A stretch of DNA of 64,000 nt, taken from the NCBI GenBank assembly GCA_905160935.1, contig CAJHZI010000518.1:1236001-1300000 (forward strand), given 5' to 3'. The notes under the pieces are model-generated. The model was not told the DNA's origin. It saw only the letters and a program-made list of their open reading frames with translations, and did no database searches. Of the stretch, positions 11,338 to 24,900 are shown piece by piece. Source of the DNA: Enchytraeus crypticus. Its lineage: Eukaryota > Annelida > Clitellata > Enchytraeida > Enchytraeidae. Both the position numbers and the translations under genes were made by a program. How positions within the stretch are numbered: position 1 is the first letter of the stretch; each line of letters begins with the position of its first letter.

Positions 11338-12918
11338 TATATTATATATATATATACGTACATATATATAATTATATATATCTCTCTCTCTCTTAGTGCA
11401 CTGCCTACTGGCAGGTCCATGGTACATAACGCCTCCACTCTTCTCTGTCTTCTGCCTTCCTCTTCATTTCCACAGATGAGTGGGTCTTTAAATCATGTAA
11501 CATACCTAATCTCGGCCTGCACCTGCCTCTTTTTCCTTCCATTCTACCTTCTATGACCTCTTTTAATAGACCTTCCCCCCTTAGAATGTGTCCTATCCAT
11601 CTCTTCTTCCTATTTCTTAATACATTTATCAACTGTCTATCTGTGCCAAATCTCTCGAGGACTTCCTCATTTGTAGACTTTTGAGTCCAACTAATCCTCT
11701 CCATTCTTCTCCAAATCCACATTTCCAATGCCTTCAGATTCCTAATAACTTCCTTCCTTAAGGTCCATGTTTCACATCCATGCAATAGCGTGGTCCAAAC
11801 CAAAGTTTTCACTATCTTTATCTTTGTGACTTTCTTTAGACTTTTTGTTAATAGTTCTTTTCTACTACAAAAGGCCACTTTTGCTTGTGCAATCTTATTG
11901 CATATTTCCGTCTCACATTTCCCATCATCGGTTATAGTATGTCGCAAATATTTGAAACTCCTTACCTGTTCCAATTTCGTACCATTTATTATGATATTAA
12001 CTTCACCTTTATTATTGGACACTCTCATAACCTTGGTCTTTTTTATATTAATCTTCATGCCATATCTTAGGGCCGTATCATTCAGCCTATCTTATGCAAT
12101 CCAATCTCGCTGCCCGCTACCATTCCTTGGTCATCTGCAAATCGTACATCTTGTAACAAATTCCCTCCTACTTTTATTCCTTCTTCCAAGTTTTCCATAT
12201 CTTCCTCCATCTTTGTCTCAGCATAAATGTTAAACAGCAGCGGCGAAATGCTACAACCTTGTCTTACTCCACGTCATATTTCACCTTCTTCTGAGTATTC
12301 TTGTTGGATTTTGATTACAGCCCTTTGATTCATGTACAAGTTCAAGATTAGTCTTCTATCTCTCCAGTCAATTCCTTTTCTTTTTAAGATATTCATCATC
12401 GTTATCCAATCAATCCTGTCAAAGGCCTTCTCGAAGTCTACAAAGCAAACAAAAACGTCATTTCCATATTCTAAGCTTCTTTCGCAAAGAACCCGCATTA
12501 CTCCTATTGCTTCTCTTGCACCACATCCTTTCCTAAAACCAAATTGTGTCTTGCTCAGTATCATGTCTGCTTTCAACTGAATGCGATTATTTAATATCTT
12601 TAATAAGATCTTCGATGCATGAGGTATTAAGCTGATTGTTCTGTAATCCGAACACTCCACAGCATTGGCTTTTTTGGGAATTGGAATCATCACTGACTTG
12701 GTAAAGTCGTCTGGCCAAATACCTGTATTGTGCACTTCCATACATACCTCCATTAACTTTTTGAGAGTTTCTCCTTCCAACATTTTCAAGAATTCTGCTG
12801 GGATTTCATCTATTCCGGCTGCCTTCCCCTTCTTCATACTGTTAATTGCAGAATAAATTTCCTCCTTCATTAAATAGGGGCCCCTTTTATCGTCTCTATA
12901 TAATTTCTTCTTCTATTT

Positions 12919-12985
<67 letters not shown>

Positions 12986-15628
12986 AAGGTATATACTAGG
13001 AAACTGGAGACATTGGAAATGTGGATCTGGAGAAGAATGGAGAGGATTAGTTGGACTCAAAAGGTTACAAATGAGGAAGTCCTGGAGAGAGTTGGCACAG
13101 ATAGACAGTTGATAAATGTATTAAGAAATAGGAAGAAGAGATGGATAGGACACATTCTAAGGGGGAAAGGCCTATTAAAAGAGGTTATAGAAGGTAGAAT
13201 GGAAGGAAAAAGAGGCAGGTGCAGGCCGAGATTAGGTATGTTAGATGATTTAAAGACCCACTCATATGTGGAAATGAAGAGGAAGGCAGAAGACAGAGAA
13301 GAGCGGAGGCGTTATGTACCATGGACCTGCCAGTAGGCAGTGCACTAAGAGATATAATAAAGGTTTAACGTCTGTTTCCTCATACAAGGATGATGTCAGG
13401 GACGTCCACCCATCACATGTCACTGCAAATCGATTCACCCCAAACGATCTGAAAAACACTTTCTGAAGTGACGGAAAAAGATCCTAAATGGTGCCAGTCC
13501 GGTAATCAAAAAACAGTCAGGCAAGATGAAAAAAGTCTATGGTGGCAAGAGATGTATCTTTAATCTACAATGGAAAGTGGAAGAAGTAGAACATGAGTGA
13601 AGATCAAGAGGCAGAGAGTTCTGAACAGTAGGAGCTCAGAATGAAAATGAACGTCTACCTAAGTAAAGTAGAAACCTATTTCTATATTGCGAGGATTGCC
13701 CACCCCTTTGTGATGAGAGTGTCCTAGAATAAAGATGAAGGCAATATTACAATAAATGATACGAAATTGGAACCGGTAAAGTGTTTCTAATATTTAGGTC
13801 ATACTGTAGCAGGTGATGGGAAATGTGAGACTAAACTATGCAGTAGGATTGTTCAAGGAAATGAGGCGCTTTCGATAATAGGAAAGAATTTTTAACACAA
13901 GATTTAAAGTTAGTCACAAAAATAAACATAGTGAAAGCCTTGATATGGACCATGCTTTTATATGGATGTGAAACATGGACCTTAAGAAAGGAAGATATCA
14001 GGAAACTAGAGCCATTGCAAATGTGGATACGGAGAAGAATAGAAAGGTGTAGCTGGACTCAAAAGATTACAAATGAGAAAGTTCTGGAGAGAGTTATTAC
14101 GAATAGACAGTTGATATATTCATTAAGAAATAGGAAGAAGAGCTGGATAGGTCACATTCTAAGGGGGAAAGTGTGACTACTAATAGTAGTCATAAAAGGC
14201 AGAATAGAAAGAAATAGAGGCAGAGGCAGGCCGAGATTAGGTATGCTAGATGATTTAAAGATCTACTCTTAACTTAACATTAAAGATTTAATGTCTAGTT
14301 TTATATTAATGAGGTTTAAGTCAACCAAACCATCTAGTCCTCCTCCTATAGAGATTATCTTTATCTCCATTAGGTTCAGATATTAAATATTTAGTTTTAA
14401 TCGTAAGTGTATTATTAATTTAATAAGTAGTATATTGCAATACTTGCTGTATTTACGTAGCAGTAAAGAAAATATGAGCTTGAGGCATTTTGTGGGTTAA
14501 TATAATAGAATGTCAATTTTAAACATGATTCTGAAAAAATTAAAATTAAATTTTTGATTTATATAAATGATATTTTATTCGTTAAATATTCGTTTATAAC
14601 TTAAACTACGATTTATAATTTAAACTACTTATTTTGACTGTTAAACTTTAGGTGGCACAACTACAGGGCCTTATAGATCAAATGAACTTGTTGAGTTAGT
14701 TAATATTGTGTCCATTATATTAAGGGAAGACAGACTATAGGTATGAATTTTTGGTTAGTCTTGACTCTATAATAAAGCTCTTGTAGTTACATTGTTAGTA
14801 GTCAACATTAATGGCTTGGAGCCAGTGGCGAAGTCGGTAAGATACTCGACCGCGGATCAGTATGTGCGGGGTTCAAATCCTGGGCTTGCCTGTCACTGAC
14901 ATCGCTTTCGAGTGAGGAAACTAATGTTAAACTTAGCTTTACCAACTTTTTTAATGCTGATAAACAATTTTTTCTTAATGTTGCTGTTGTGTAACAGCTC
15001 TTGATGCAGAGTTCTCCGGCTTGAACATATCGGACAAGAGTAGAGGAAGGTAAATTTTTTTAATAAATATATATTTAGTTGGAATAAAATAAATTTGTCT
15101 TTTATTGTTATAAATCAAATTCCCCGTACTATCCCCATGTTGTGTCCGTCCCCGTGTGGTATCCGGCTTGCTTGAAAAATAGACTAACCGTGTAAATATG
15201 CACATGTCGTAGAAGGCGCATAAAAACAAGAACAAGTAAAAAAACATTTCAGCATGTATTTTACGTCGTTTTGAAAAGAAATGATGGCTCTTCAAAATGG
15301 CATTGGCAGAAATTTTATGTGGCCTCTTCGCTATTATTTTTATAGAGATAATTTTACGCTACATTTAACACGCCCGAAATCCTGTACTGGAAATTTCTTA
15401 TCTGACCCCACTCATATTTGCAAAACTATAACTTTCACGTTATTAAAGATATTCAAACGAAATTTCTCTATGTTTGGTACAATTGGCTGCCAATCAAGTA
15501 CTGTAAATTTCAAGAACGATTTCTGTCGACTCCTTACGACTTAACTCCTTTCCCCACCTTTTTATTGTATAAAAAGGTGGGGTATATATATATATAGATA
15601 TATAATATATATATATCTATATATATAG

Positions 15629-15667
<39 letters not shown>

Positions 15668-15877
15668 ATATATATATAGATATATATATATCTATATATT
15701 ATATATATATTATATATATATATTATAGATATATATATATATATTAATTTTAATATATATAATATAAATTTCTATAGATTTAAATATTTAATATTTCTAT
15801 ATATATTTTTTATATTATTTATATAGATTTCCATATACAAAGAAAGTGTTAATAAATCGTCCATATATGTATATATG

Positions 15878-15911
<34 letters not shown>

Positions 15912-15936
15912 ATATATTATTATGTGTATATATATA

Positions 15937-15999
<63 letters not shown>

Positions 16000-18900
16000 A
16001 TATATTGGATGATTTATTAACACTTTCTTTGTATATGGAAATATAGTGTAAACCGTTCTGTCATATCTTCGCAGGGGTGTAAATATGGCGTAATGGTTAT
16101 ACCGTTCGCGTGAGAAGCAAGTGGCAGGGCTTCAAACCCTGAGCAAACCCAGTAAACAGCAAATAGATCACCCCTTAGTGTCTATGGATGGTCAATATGG
16201 GATCTTGTAACTAGTTGGCTCAATCAACAGCAGAAATACGATGGATGATTAATCTTGAAAAATATCAATTCGAGTTATATGCCGTCGATATAAGTACTCA
16301 GTACACTATCTACAGGTGTAGGTAGTGTACTGAGAGAGAGTGAGATGGTGTGAGAGAGAAAAATAGCGAGGGTAGAATTGTTTTAATTTCATTCCTGAAG
16401 CGAAAATGTTTTGATTTTGTTCTTACTTTATGGTTCGATGTTATATTGTCTATGCTGCTTTGCCTAGATATGGTAGGGAAGACATTCGTGTTATAAATTT
16501 CAAAAGCACACCACCTATGATGTTGCTTCAGTAATCTATGTTTTTCATTGAACAAAACTACGTTGGTGAAGAAAGCATTTTTTATCACAAGTTTTTGTCT
16601 CCATCTATATTTTCAGGAAAAGTGTGTAGTGTTTCTCCTTCTTTTTCTCAAATTTCTAGAACCAATATTGAATAAAATATAGTTTTACAAATGTTGCTAT
16701 AATAATATTGTGTCAATTTTGTGTTTTAAAGTAATATTATTTCAGTGTATCTAAGCATTTGATTGGGTATTTGTTATCTTTAGTTTATTCGATACAGGTG
16801 AACAGAGGTATAAAAAGTTAAGAAGCAGTGTTCATGCTTTCACATTGGTTCAAATTGGTATGTGTACTCCCTGTTTTAAAAAGAATTATGTAAAAATGTA
16901 TTTATACTTTTTATATATAAAATCAATAGGTGTCCTAAGTGTGTAACGTGCAGAACATATAACTCTAATAATTGGGTGAGTCGTCTCGAATAGCAAGTCT
17001 TTGTTCACTATAGAATTTTTTAACTCAAAAACTGCTCACTTTTAAATTAAAACATTAAACAATGGGCTCTAGTCCTAAGCTCGTATAAGCTTTGATCATT
17101 TAAATGTTACACATATTATGCTATTACAAATATTACGCTATTGTGATTTTTGATATTAATGGTAACGTTTGATAAATACGGTCGGGATTTATCGTGCTTG
17201 GGGGTGGGTTAAGTTTGTGCGCCTGTAAACGAAGTTAAGCAACGGCGAGCTCAGTTAATACTTGGCTTGTCAACTACCGTGGAATACCGTGTGCTGACAG
17301 TTTTGAATGAATAAAATCTCCAACGTTATGGAATGGTATTCATAAATCCGCGCCAACTGCAATCGATGTGTGATCTAAAGGAAACGTTTGCGATAGCAAT
17401 GGAGTGAAAGGAGAATTAACAACACTACAAAAACAGTAACTAAGCAAGGAAACTCTGTAGCACATGCTGTATGTTATGTGTGTTATACACGAATTTATAA
17501 TACAAAAATAGAAATAGAATAAAACATACCAAAATAATCACTTTTCGCCTGCTATATCCATAATAAAACTGATTTTGCTAATTCTTAGAAATATCATCTT
17601 ATAGACTTATTAGGACCTCATGCCTCTCTTTCAGGAGAATAGTACTCTGCAGCTTTATATTACATGAGGGGCTTAACTAAATCTATACATAATAGTAGCC
17701 TTTAAACTAAATTCTCTATCCTATCCTTTAGGTTTTAGTGTCAAATACTGTAAATGAAGTTGCTAATACTTATGTTCAGTTAATGAAAAATTTGTTTGGA
17801 ATACTTTATACAGACGTTTCTCTATCGCTAAATGCAGCTTTTGATAAAGCATATCAGGCAAGCATGCTATCAACTTTGTCATCCAACTGGGTGACTGAGT
17901 GCATGTATATGCATATAGTCAATTATCTAAATATGTCCATAGGTAACTTCAGCAATAGTATACGTAATTTTCAATATATAATTGTGTTAAAAAATTAAAT
18001 GTAAAAACGAGGAAGAAAAGCGCAGGAAGCAGACTTTGTATTTAATATTTACAGAAGAACCCATATCGTTAGTTAACGTACATAAAAGGAAGAGCTCAAA
18101 ACAAATGTCTCTCTGGTACACTAGTGGTAAATATTTAAAAATTAAATAATTATTTGTGTAAATTGCATCGTGTCGCATACGATAGCAACAATACTATAAA
18201 TAAATATTAGTTACCCATATCTATTCTTTAGCTATTTGTAGCCTCAGTTGGTGTTCTGATGGAGAGACTGATAATAATTTTGTTTAATTATGATATAATG
18301 TGAGTTGAAGAGTTTTTAGTACGCGAGGGTTGCATATTATTTGCTTTGCCGGGAGAGCAAAATGCCGTTGTTGATCAATTCCTACGTCAGCGCTGTGATG
18401 ATGAACCATAGAAATCTTGAGAAATTACTATTAGCGTTTCGATATAGACATACATATATTTTACTCATATCAGTTCTTTAGCTGATATGAGTATTTTACT
18501 GATGATATGGTGTGGGACAGGGAGGATTGGAGAAAGTCTATTCGTATCCCGACCCTGGTTAAACTAGGATGTAAGGGAAGACTGATAAGAATTTTGTTTA
18601 ACATTAGGTTTTGACATTAGGTAGGCTAAGGTAGCCCAATATTAGGTAGCCTGGGCTTTCCGTCACTGACATCACTTTCTAGTGAGGAAACTGATGTTAA
18701 TATTAGCTTTATCGGCTTTACTACAGTACACTGACGGTGATGTTGTGTCTATTTATCAATTTTTATCCATATATTTTTGCATTTCCAATGATGTGTACTT
18801 TATATTTTGTAGGTATATCTGCATTTGAAAGAGATACATATGACAATATGTAAGTTAATTTAGTACTTGTTTGTTTTGAAAAAATGGAATGAAATATGCA

Positions 18901-21900
18901 GGTACAAAAACCAAAAAGTAAATTATGACTTGTTTTGTATTTCCAATATATTCTTGAACAAAGATGCTAACCTTACCATGCACGTTATTAATTCAGTCTC
19001 TATTTGCTGAGAAAAAGCAATCGTATGTAGTACATATCAAATATTCTACAACTGCATTGAAACTCAATCACAAAGAATATTTGTTAATAATTTACTTAAC
19101 TAGTCAAATGAGTGTTATTATTTTTATACGCATAAAGCTGTTACTTTCGCTTACTTCGGCCATGGCTAATACTACATTAATATAACTACTCTAGTAGTAG
19201 TATTTTTACTCCCCGAGCACATTTTTTGACTTCAAGTATAAGAAATCTGGTTTATGTACTTTGAAGCCATTGTAGTGCTATTTTTTTATTCAATTGGGGA
19301 TGTATCTAAAGTGATTTGAGAAATTGAAATCTTATTTAATAATGATGGCTGTCTGTGTGAGTGCGCAAATATTTATTTTTTGCTGCACTATTACAAGTAA
19401 ATACTGCAACTTATTGCATTTGACAAGTAATCTTAAGTTATATTTACTATTTGGACTGTACCATGGACAAGATGTGTATTATTCCAAATCGCTAGTTGTG
19501 CATTTAGAGATATTTTAATAAATTGTATAATGTAAACTGATATATGATTTGCAATTTAATCTTAAAGTAAGGTTGGAATAAAAGGTAATTTGACGTTGCT
19601 TGGCAACTTAGCCCAGTAACAGGTGACAAAGGTTTATTTTGTCACCTTGGAAACTGAAATTGATATATTTGCATTCATATTACTATTTATATGTTTAAAA
19701 TGACCTTTGTGCAGTGAGATATTGTGTACACTTTAGTATATTTGCGGCAGAACTGATTTTAGAATAAAATGGCAAGGTTATGAAGCTAAAATATTAAATT
19801 AAGTAATGAGGAAATGCAAATCAACATGTAATTAGAAGTTTAACCTTAATATATTGAGATATAATTGTTGGCTATTGGTGTATTCATGTAAAACTGACTT
19901 CAAGTTATATATAATATGACATTCAATCAAAAGAGTAGATTATGTAAAGCAATAATAAAAATTACACGCATAAGATACATGCATGCAACGCAACCACTCG
20001 TGGTGTTGGGTGGAGAAATGCTTATGAAGGGCTTGATTCTGATTGGCTCTTGAGCATGGCCTCGATCAATACTATATTACCAGAGGACAGTCTATAGAAT
20101 TTTAGTTCACTCCTGAACTCTGGCTTCTACGGAATTACTAGCTGAACTAGTCTAAATATAATTCTTAATGAATTATTGCGACGAACACATAAACTAGTAG
20201 ATTTCATACAAGCTTCTGAATTTCTGACTGCATTCGTAGGAAGTACTGCTACTATACACCTTCTATAGATCGGTGATAGTTATCACGAAAAATACGAAAT
20301 CTATATTAGAACGACTGTGCCTCACGGGATTGCTGGTATTGTGTGGAATTGTCGTCTAACCCTCTATAGGTCGGTTAATCACGACACCATTTCAATATCT
20401 CAATTTGTTGGATTTGTTGGACGTATAAATCCTTGATTGTACAAGAAACGCCGATTACTAGAGTTGAATCTAGATGAAGCGTTTCCTTGTCAATTCAGGT
20501 AGAAATAGCTGCATTGCAACACTTGGTGTTGGCAGTGAAGATAGAAGAAGGAAGTGAAGATAGAAGAAAGAAAAATTGCAGACACAGTAGATGGTACATC
20601 GCTTTCGAGTAAAGTGAAAGCGTTTTTAACCAGAAAACTTGAAGTAAGGCGAAGCATTGTTTACAAGCTGAAACGAAAGCGAAAAATTACCAAAATTGTG
20701 TACTACGTTTGCACTTTGTCTTCTGTTACAGTTTCAACTGTGCTAGCAGGTTTGTCGACAATTGTAGGATTTTCCGGTATGGTTATTACCATACTTTCAA
20801 TTACGAGTGCATTACTGCCATCAATTAGCTTGAAATTCAATTTACAAGATGAAAGTAATAAATTAAATGCAGAAATTGAAAAACTAAATAAACTTAATGA
20901 AAGATTTGACTTTGTTGTCAGTTGTAACGGAAATCTTACCGAGGCAGCCTATAATCAGATTATTTCTGAATTCACATAAAATTTGTTAATACATTTATTA
21001 ACGAATTTAAATATCGCAATTTACGGCGACGCTTACATCACAAATTTTTCTAGCAGAGAATCTGAAACGTAATGAAATCCTAAATCAAGAAACGTTAAAT
21101 TTTTTCGTAATATTAATTTCAAGTCTAAATTCTTTCGATCTGGGTCTAGATCTCTAACAAGTTTTGAAATGAGTCGCCTAATTTTCATTAAAGGTGTACC
21201 CTCTTCAGGTGTTGCTATTAATTTAGCATGAACTAGATTTATTTCCAAATCCATAAACATATTTCTCGGTAGTTCTTCAATTATTGTTAGAAGTAAACAT
21301 TTCAAATCGGTCGTAAAAACTGAAAGAATTCTTTCCACGTCAGAATTAATTTCTTCATCCTGAAATAATTTAAGATATTCTAAGGTAATATTTTGCAAAT
21401 TATTATATTTCCTAAGAAATATTTTGTTGTACTTATTTTGTAGGCCTTGGTCTTCAGAATATTTAGTCATAATGGTTAATACATGAAAACAAATTGCCAT
21501 TAATTTCTTCAAATCAATATTGTCTTTCATGCCAGCCATCTGTAGATACTTCTTGTTTAGCGCATCAAATTTTTCAGTTGGGAAACCAACTTTAAAAATT
21601 AAAATATGCTTCATATCTAAATCTCCGTTCATTGATCCACCATTCACACTAAGTTTCGTATCAATATTGTTCTGTAGTGCAATGTCATTAGCCACTACGT
21701 TTTGTTCTACTTCTTTTAAGATGGCTACTCTCAAATTTTCGCCAAATTCGTTAACATAGCGGTCGCAGTACCCCTTTGTGATGACGTCCGCATCGGTTTC
21801 TGGAGGATGTTTAACATTTAAAATTCTATTGTTGCTCATATTAATGTCTCCAGTGATATCTCCTCTAGTTTTGTCAACTTTTACACTGTCGAAAGAAAAG

Positions 21901-24900
21901 GGGCGTCAGATAATGTAATTTCCCCAGTCTTCAAATATACCCTTTCCATTGTACATGTGAGTATTAGATTAACTTTTGTCTGAGGGTTGTTGTTAAATAA
22001 ATTTACCACATTCGGCTTAACATAATTAAGAAATGACACCGCATCGACCCCCTCTTTACCATCTATGGTGTACTGCTTTGTAAATCCCTTTAGTGATGAT
22101 TTAGTTTCGCGAATTTCGTATTTTTTCTTAAAAATACATATTAAACACTGATTTAAGTGCATCCACTTTTTCATTTATTTTCCTTCTTGCAGGTTCAGGT
22201 ATTAAATTAATCAAAAAATCAGCAAACTCACGTAATTTAGATTTGGTTTCCCCCTCAGTACAGTTTACCTTAACAGCTGAATGATCCTCCATCTTCACCA
22301 CAGGTAAATGTACACTGGTCTGAAGAAGTGGAGTTGTAATATTTGGAACGTGAGTATCTTGAATTGGTTGTTTCAACAGAGCTATTAATTCAGCCTTACG
22401 CAGTCTTGAATATCCACGCAACCCTATTTCTCTCGTAATAGTCTTCAGTTGAACAACAGTTTTAGTTTCCATTTTATATTGTCAAGAAAAATATATTTAA
22501 ATAGAAATCAACTTTTTTCAGAACATTTCTCATCTTGTCTACCAATAGATGGCGCTCGTGGAATGACTACCACTCCATTATTGAAGCTGAACTGCAAAGC
22601 CAATGTACAGCAGATTATTATTAATAGCTGTATACATGTAGCTGAGGTTGACAGTTGAACAGCCATTCTCTGCTTTGCAGCTATTTCTCCACTTGGAGAA
22701 TTAGCTGAGGTTTACAGTTGAACAGCCATTCTCTGCTTTGCAGCTATTTCTCCACTTGGAGAATTAGCTGAGGTTTACAGTTGAACACCCATTCTCTGCT
22801 TTGCAGCTATTTCTCCACTTGGAGAATTACCTGAGGGTTACAGTTGAACAGCCATTCTCTGCTTTGCAGCTATTTCTCTTCTGCTGTGAAAAACTTTCTG
22901 TAAATGTCTACGTGTCAATTCATCAATAAGAATACGCAGTATCCAGTAAATAGGATCTCTATTTTCAAATCAAGAAATTCATAATTGTAGTTCCTTTATG
23001 AAACAGCCAATATATTAACTGTTACCCAATATAAAAATGAACAGGTAACCAGAAAATATATTAACTGCCTCTTTTCAGTGTTAGAGGACGTTATAAAATT
23101 AGACACGCTTACCTCTTTCTTCTCTCTGTAACGATTCTATCATACTTATGCAATCATCGACGTCCCTTGGCTTATCATATGTTTTTATTGCTTACATCTA
23201 CTCCTCTAGGGACCAAACTTTTCTTAAGCTCTTCGTAACACAAACGTATTCTTTCTTGACATTATGAAGCATATGTTCCATATCAATAGGCCCATCTGTT
23301 TTATATCAGATATATGTCTCCACTTATTCATGTAACTCTTTCCTTTACAACTAGACTACGCTTTTCTACTGGTATTAATTCTAAAATAAACGAGTGTAGC
23401 TTGAGATATCCTTAATAAAATCCTTTTGTTCGATATATTTTCTAAATGCAGCAATTTTTTCACTGTGTCTGCCTAAATGATAGCGCATGTTGCAACTAAC
23501 AAGTTTGGTCGGCTTGCACGTCAGCACAGCAGCTGACAAGAGGCTATTCACTTTTTATTAGGCAGCAGTCGAGAGCAGACACAGCTGAACCAAGTTCGCT
23601 TCAGCAATGAACACCTGGCTGTGTTATAATTAAGCCGCTTGTAAAACGAAAGTAAAACACAGCAGTTGAGAAAACTGATTTAAGCTAGCAGTAGCAGAGT
23701 GGTACTCGATCCATGAAACGCAACATCATCTGATTTAGATATAAGCTAGGTTTCAAGGTAAATCAAGACAGAAAATAGAAATGAGCTACGCTCAAGGATG
23801 TGCTGTGCTTAATATTCATGTAACATTTAAGCATAAAGGCAAATATAGAATTTAGCTACGTTTTTAAGGCTGTGCTATGCATCAAATGATTACTGTTCAT
23901 TTGATTATGCATCAAGGCAGAATAATGCTAAAATAGAATTTAGCTATGTGTTTTTAAGGATAGGTTATGCTTGAAATCAAAAATGTGCTCGGGGAGTAAA
24001 AATACTACTACTTACTCTGTTATGATTTCACTGTTATAATTATAACTACACTGTTATGGATCTATCTTTCTCTTCAGTCATTTTTCTCATTTCTAGGTAT
24101 ATTCCTATAATGTAGAACTGCTTGCAGTTCAATTCAAGTTAACTTGTATCTTGTTTTTTAAAATTATTTTTTTAACTTTATGAAGCTTAATAGATATTTT
24201 TGTAATGATTTTAAAATTACACCAATTTTATATTATAAATGTTCATTTTTTGTGTACGATAGGTATAAAGCTACATCTTACAATATCTACTTGCAACCGG
24301 CTATATGTGGCTCAATAGACGTTAGGTATCTGTCCCAGGTATCTGACACCAAGTGTTTTCATTATAGTATAGGCTTGTCATTACTCAAGTTATTCGACCG
24401 CGGATCAGTATGTGCAGGGTTCAAAGCGCCCGTCACTGAAGATATCTAAGTTTGTTATTTCATTTGGGCTATATTACTGAAAGTGATGATGATGAGTTAT
24501 CCATTCAGTCGAAGCCGACTCTTGGACACTTTATGAACTATCTGTCTCCATGTATCACGATTTCTTACTGCCTCCCTCAAATCCGCTATGCTGGTGTTGA
24601 GGTCAAATTCTACAGAATCAAGCCAACGCGTTCTTTGACGACCTTTCCTCTTTTTTCCACTGACCTGTCCTAGCATAATTGATTTCTCAATTGAACTTGC
24701 TCACATGATATGTCCAAAGTATGACAACCTTCGCTTTGTGATCTTCCCTTCAAGAGAAATACCTTGGTTTTATGCGATCTAGCACATCTCTATTGTTAAC
24801 TTTAGCCGTCCACGGGACTCGAAACACGCGTCTCCAACACCAAAGCTCGAAAGCGTCGATTTTCCTTCTATCCGCCTTTTTTAGCGTCCAACCTTCGCAT

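Larger units (their letters stand above)
19187..24018. mobile_element. Polinton-like / virus-like element with TIRs and 6-bp target duplication
   Basis: The element occupies 19193-24012 (4820 bp). Its ends are inverted copies starting AGTAGTAGTATTTTTACTCC and stay alike for about 45 bp. TACTCT flanks both ends (19187-19192 and 24013-24018). Inside are a plus-strand membrane-protein frame (20554-20979) and, converging on it, minus-strand frames for a fibre-like protein (21839-21033) and a SAP-like protein (22472-21881). A 63-bp tandem repeat lies at 22637-22876. Polintons make 6-bp duplications and start with AG, which fits, but no DNA polymerase B, integrase, protease or capsid gene is present. 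It is best seen as a deleted, non-autonomous derivative of a virus-like element; the family assignment is inference. Confidence 0.8.

Noticed and set aside
14651-14697. Candidate PNLDC1 exon 2 (after tttag, reading GTTGPYRSNELVE)
   Set aside because: It lacks the D.E catalytic motif, and the exon at 14998 gives LDAEFSGL in the correct phase.
14818-14890. Possible tRNA gene
   Set aside because: A and B boxes are present, but the acceptor stem does not pair and the sequence continues into a repeated 3' body; it is a SINE head.
16080-16145. Possible tRNA gene (aatggttataccg with ttcaaa)
   Set aside because: No closing acceptor stem, and a reversed relative exists at 34628-34740.
17738-17998. 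86-codon open frame in PNLDC1 intron 3
   Set aside because: No family motif, no splice-site framing, and not needed for the PNLDC1 frame. GFSVKYC at its start mimicked an exon, but the exon at 18813 fits the phase and the conserved sequence better.
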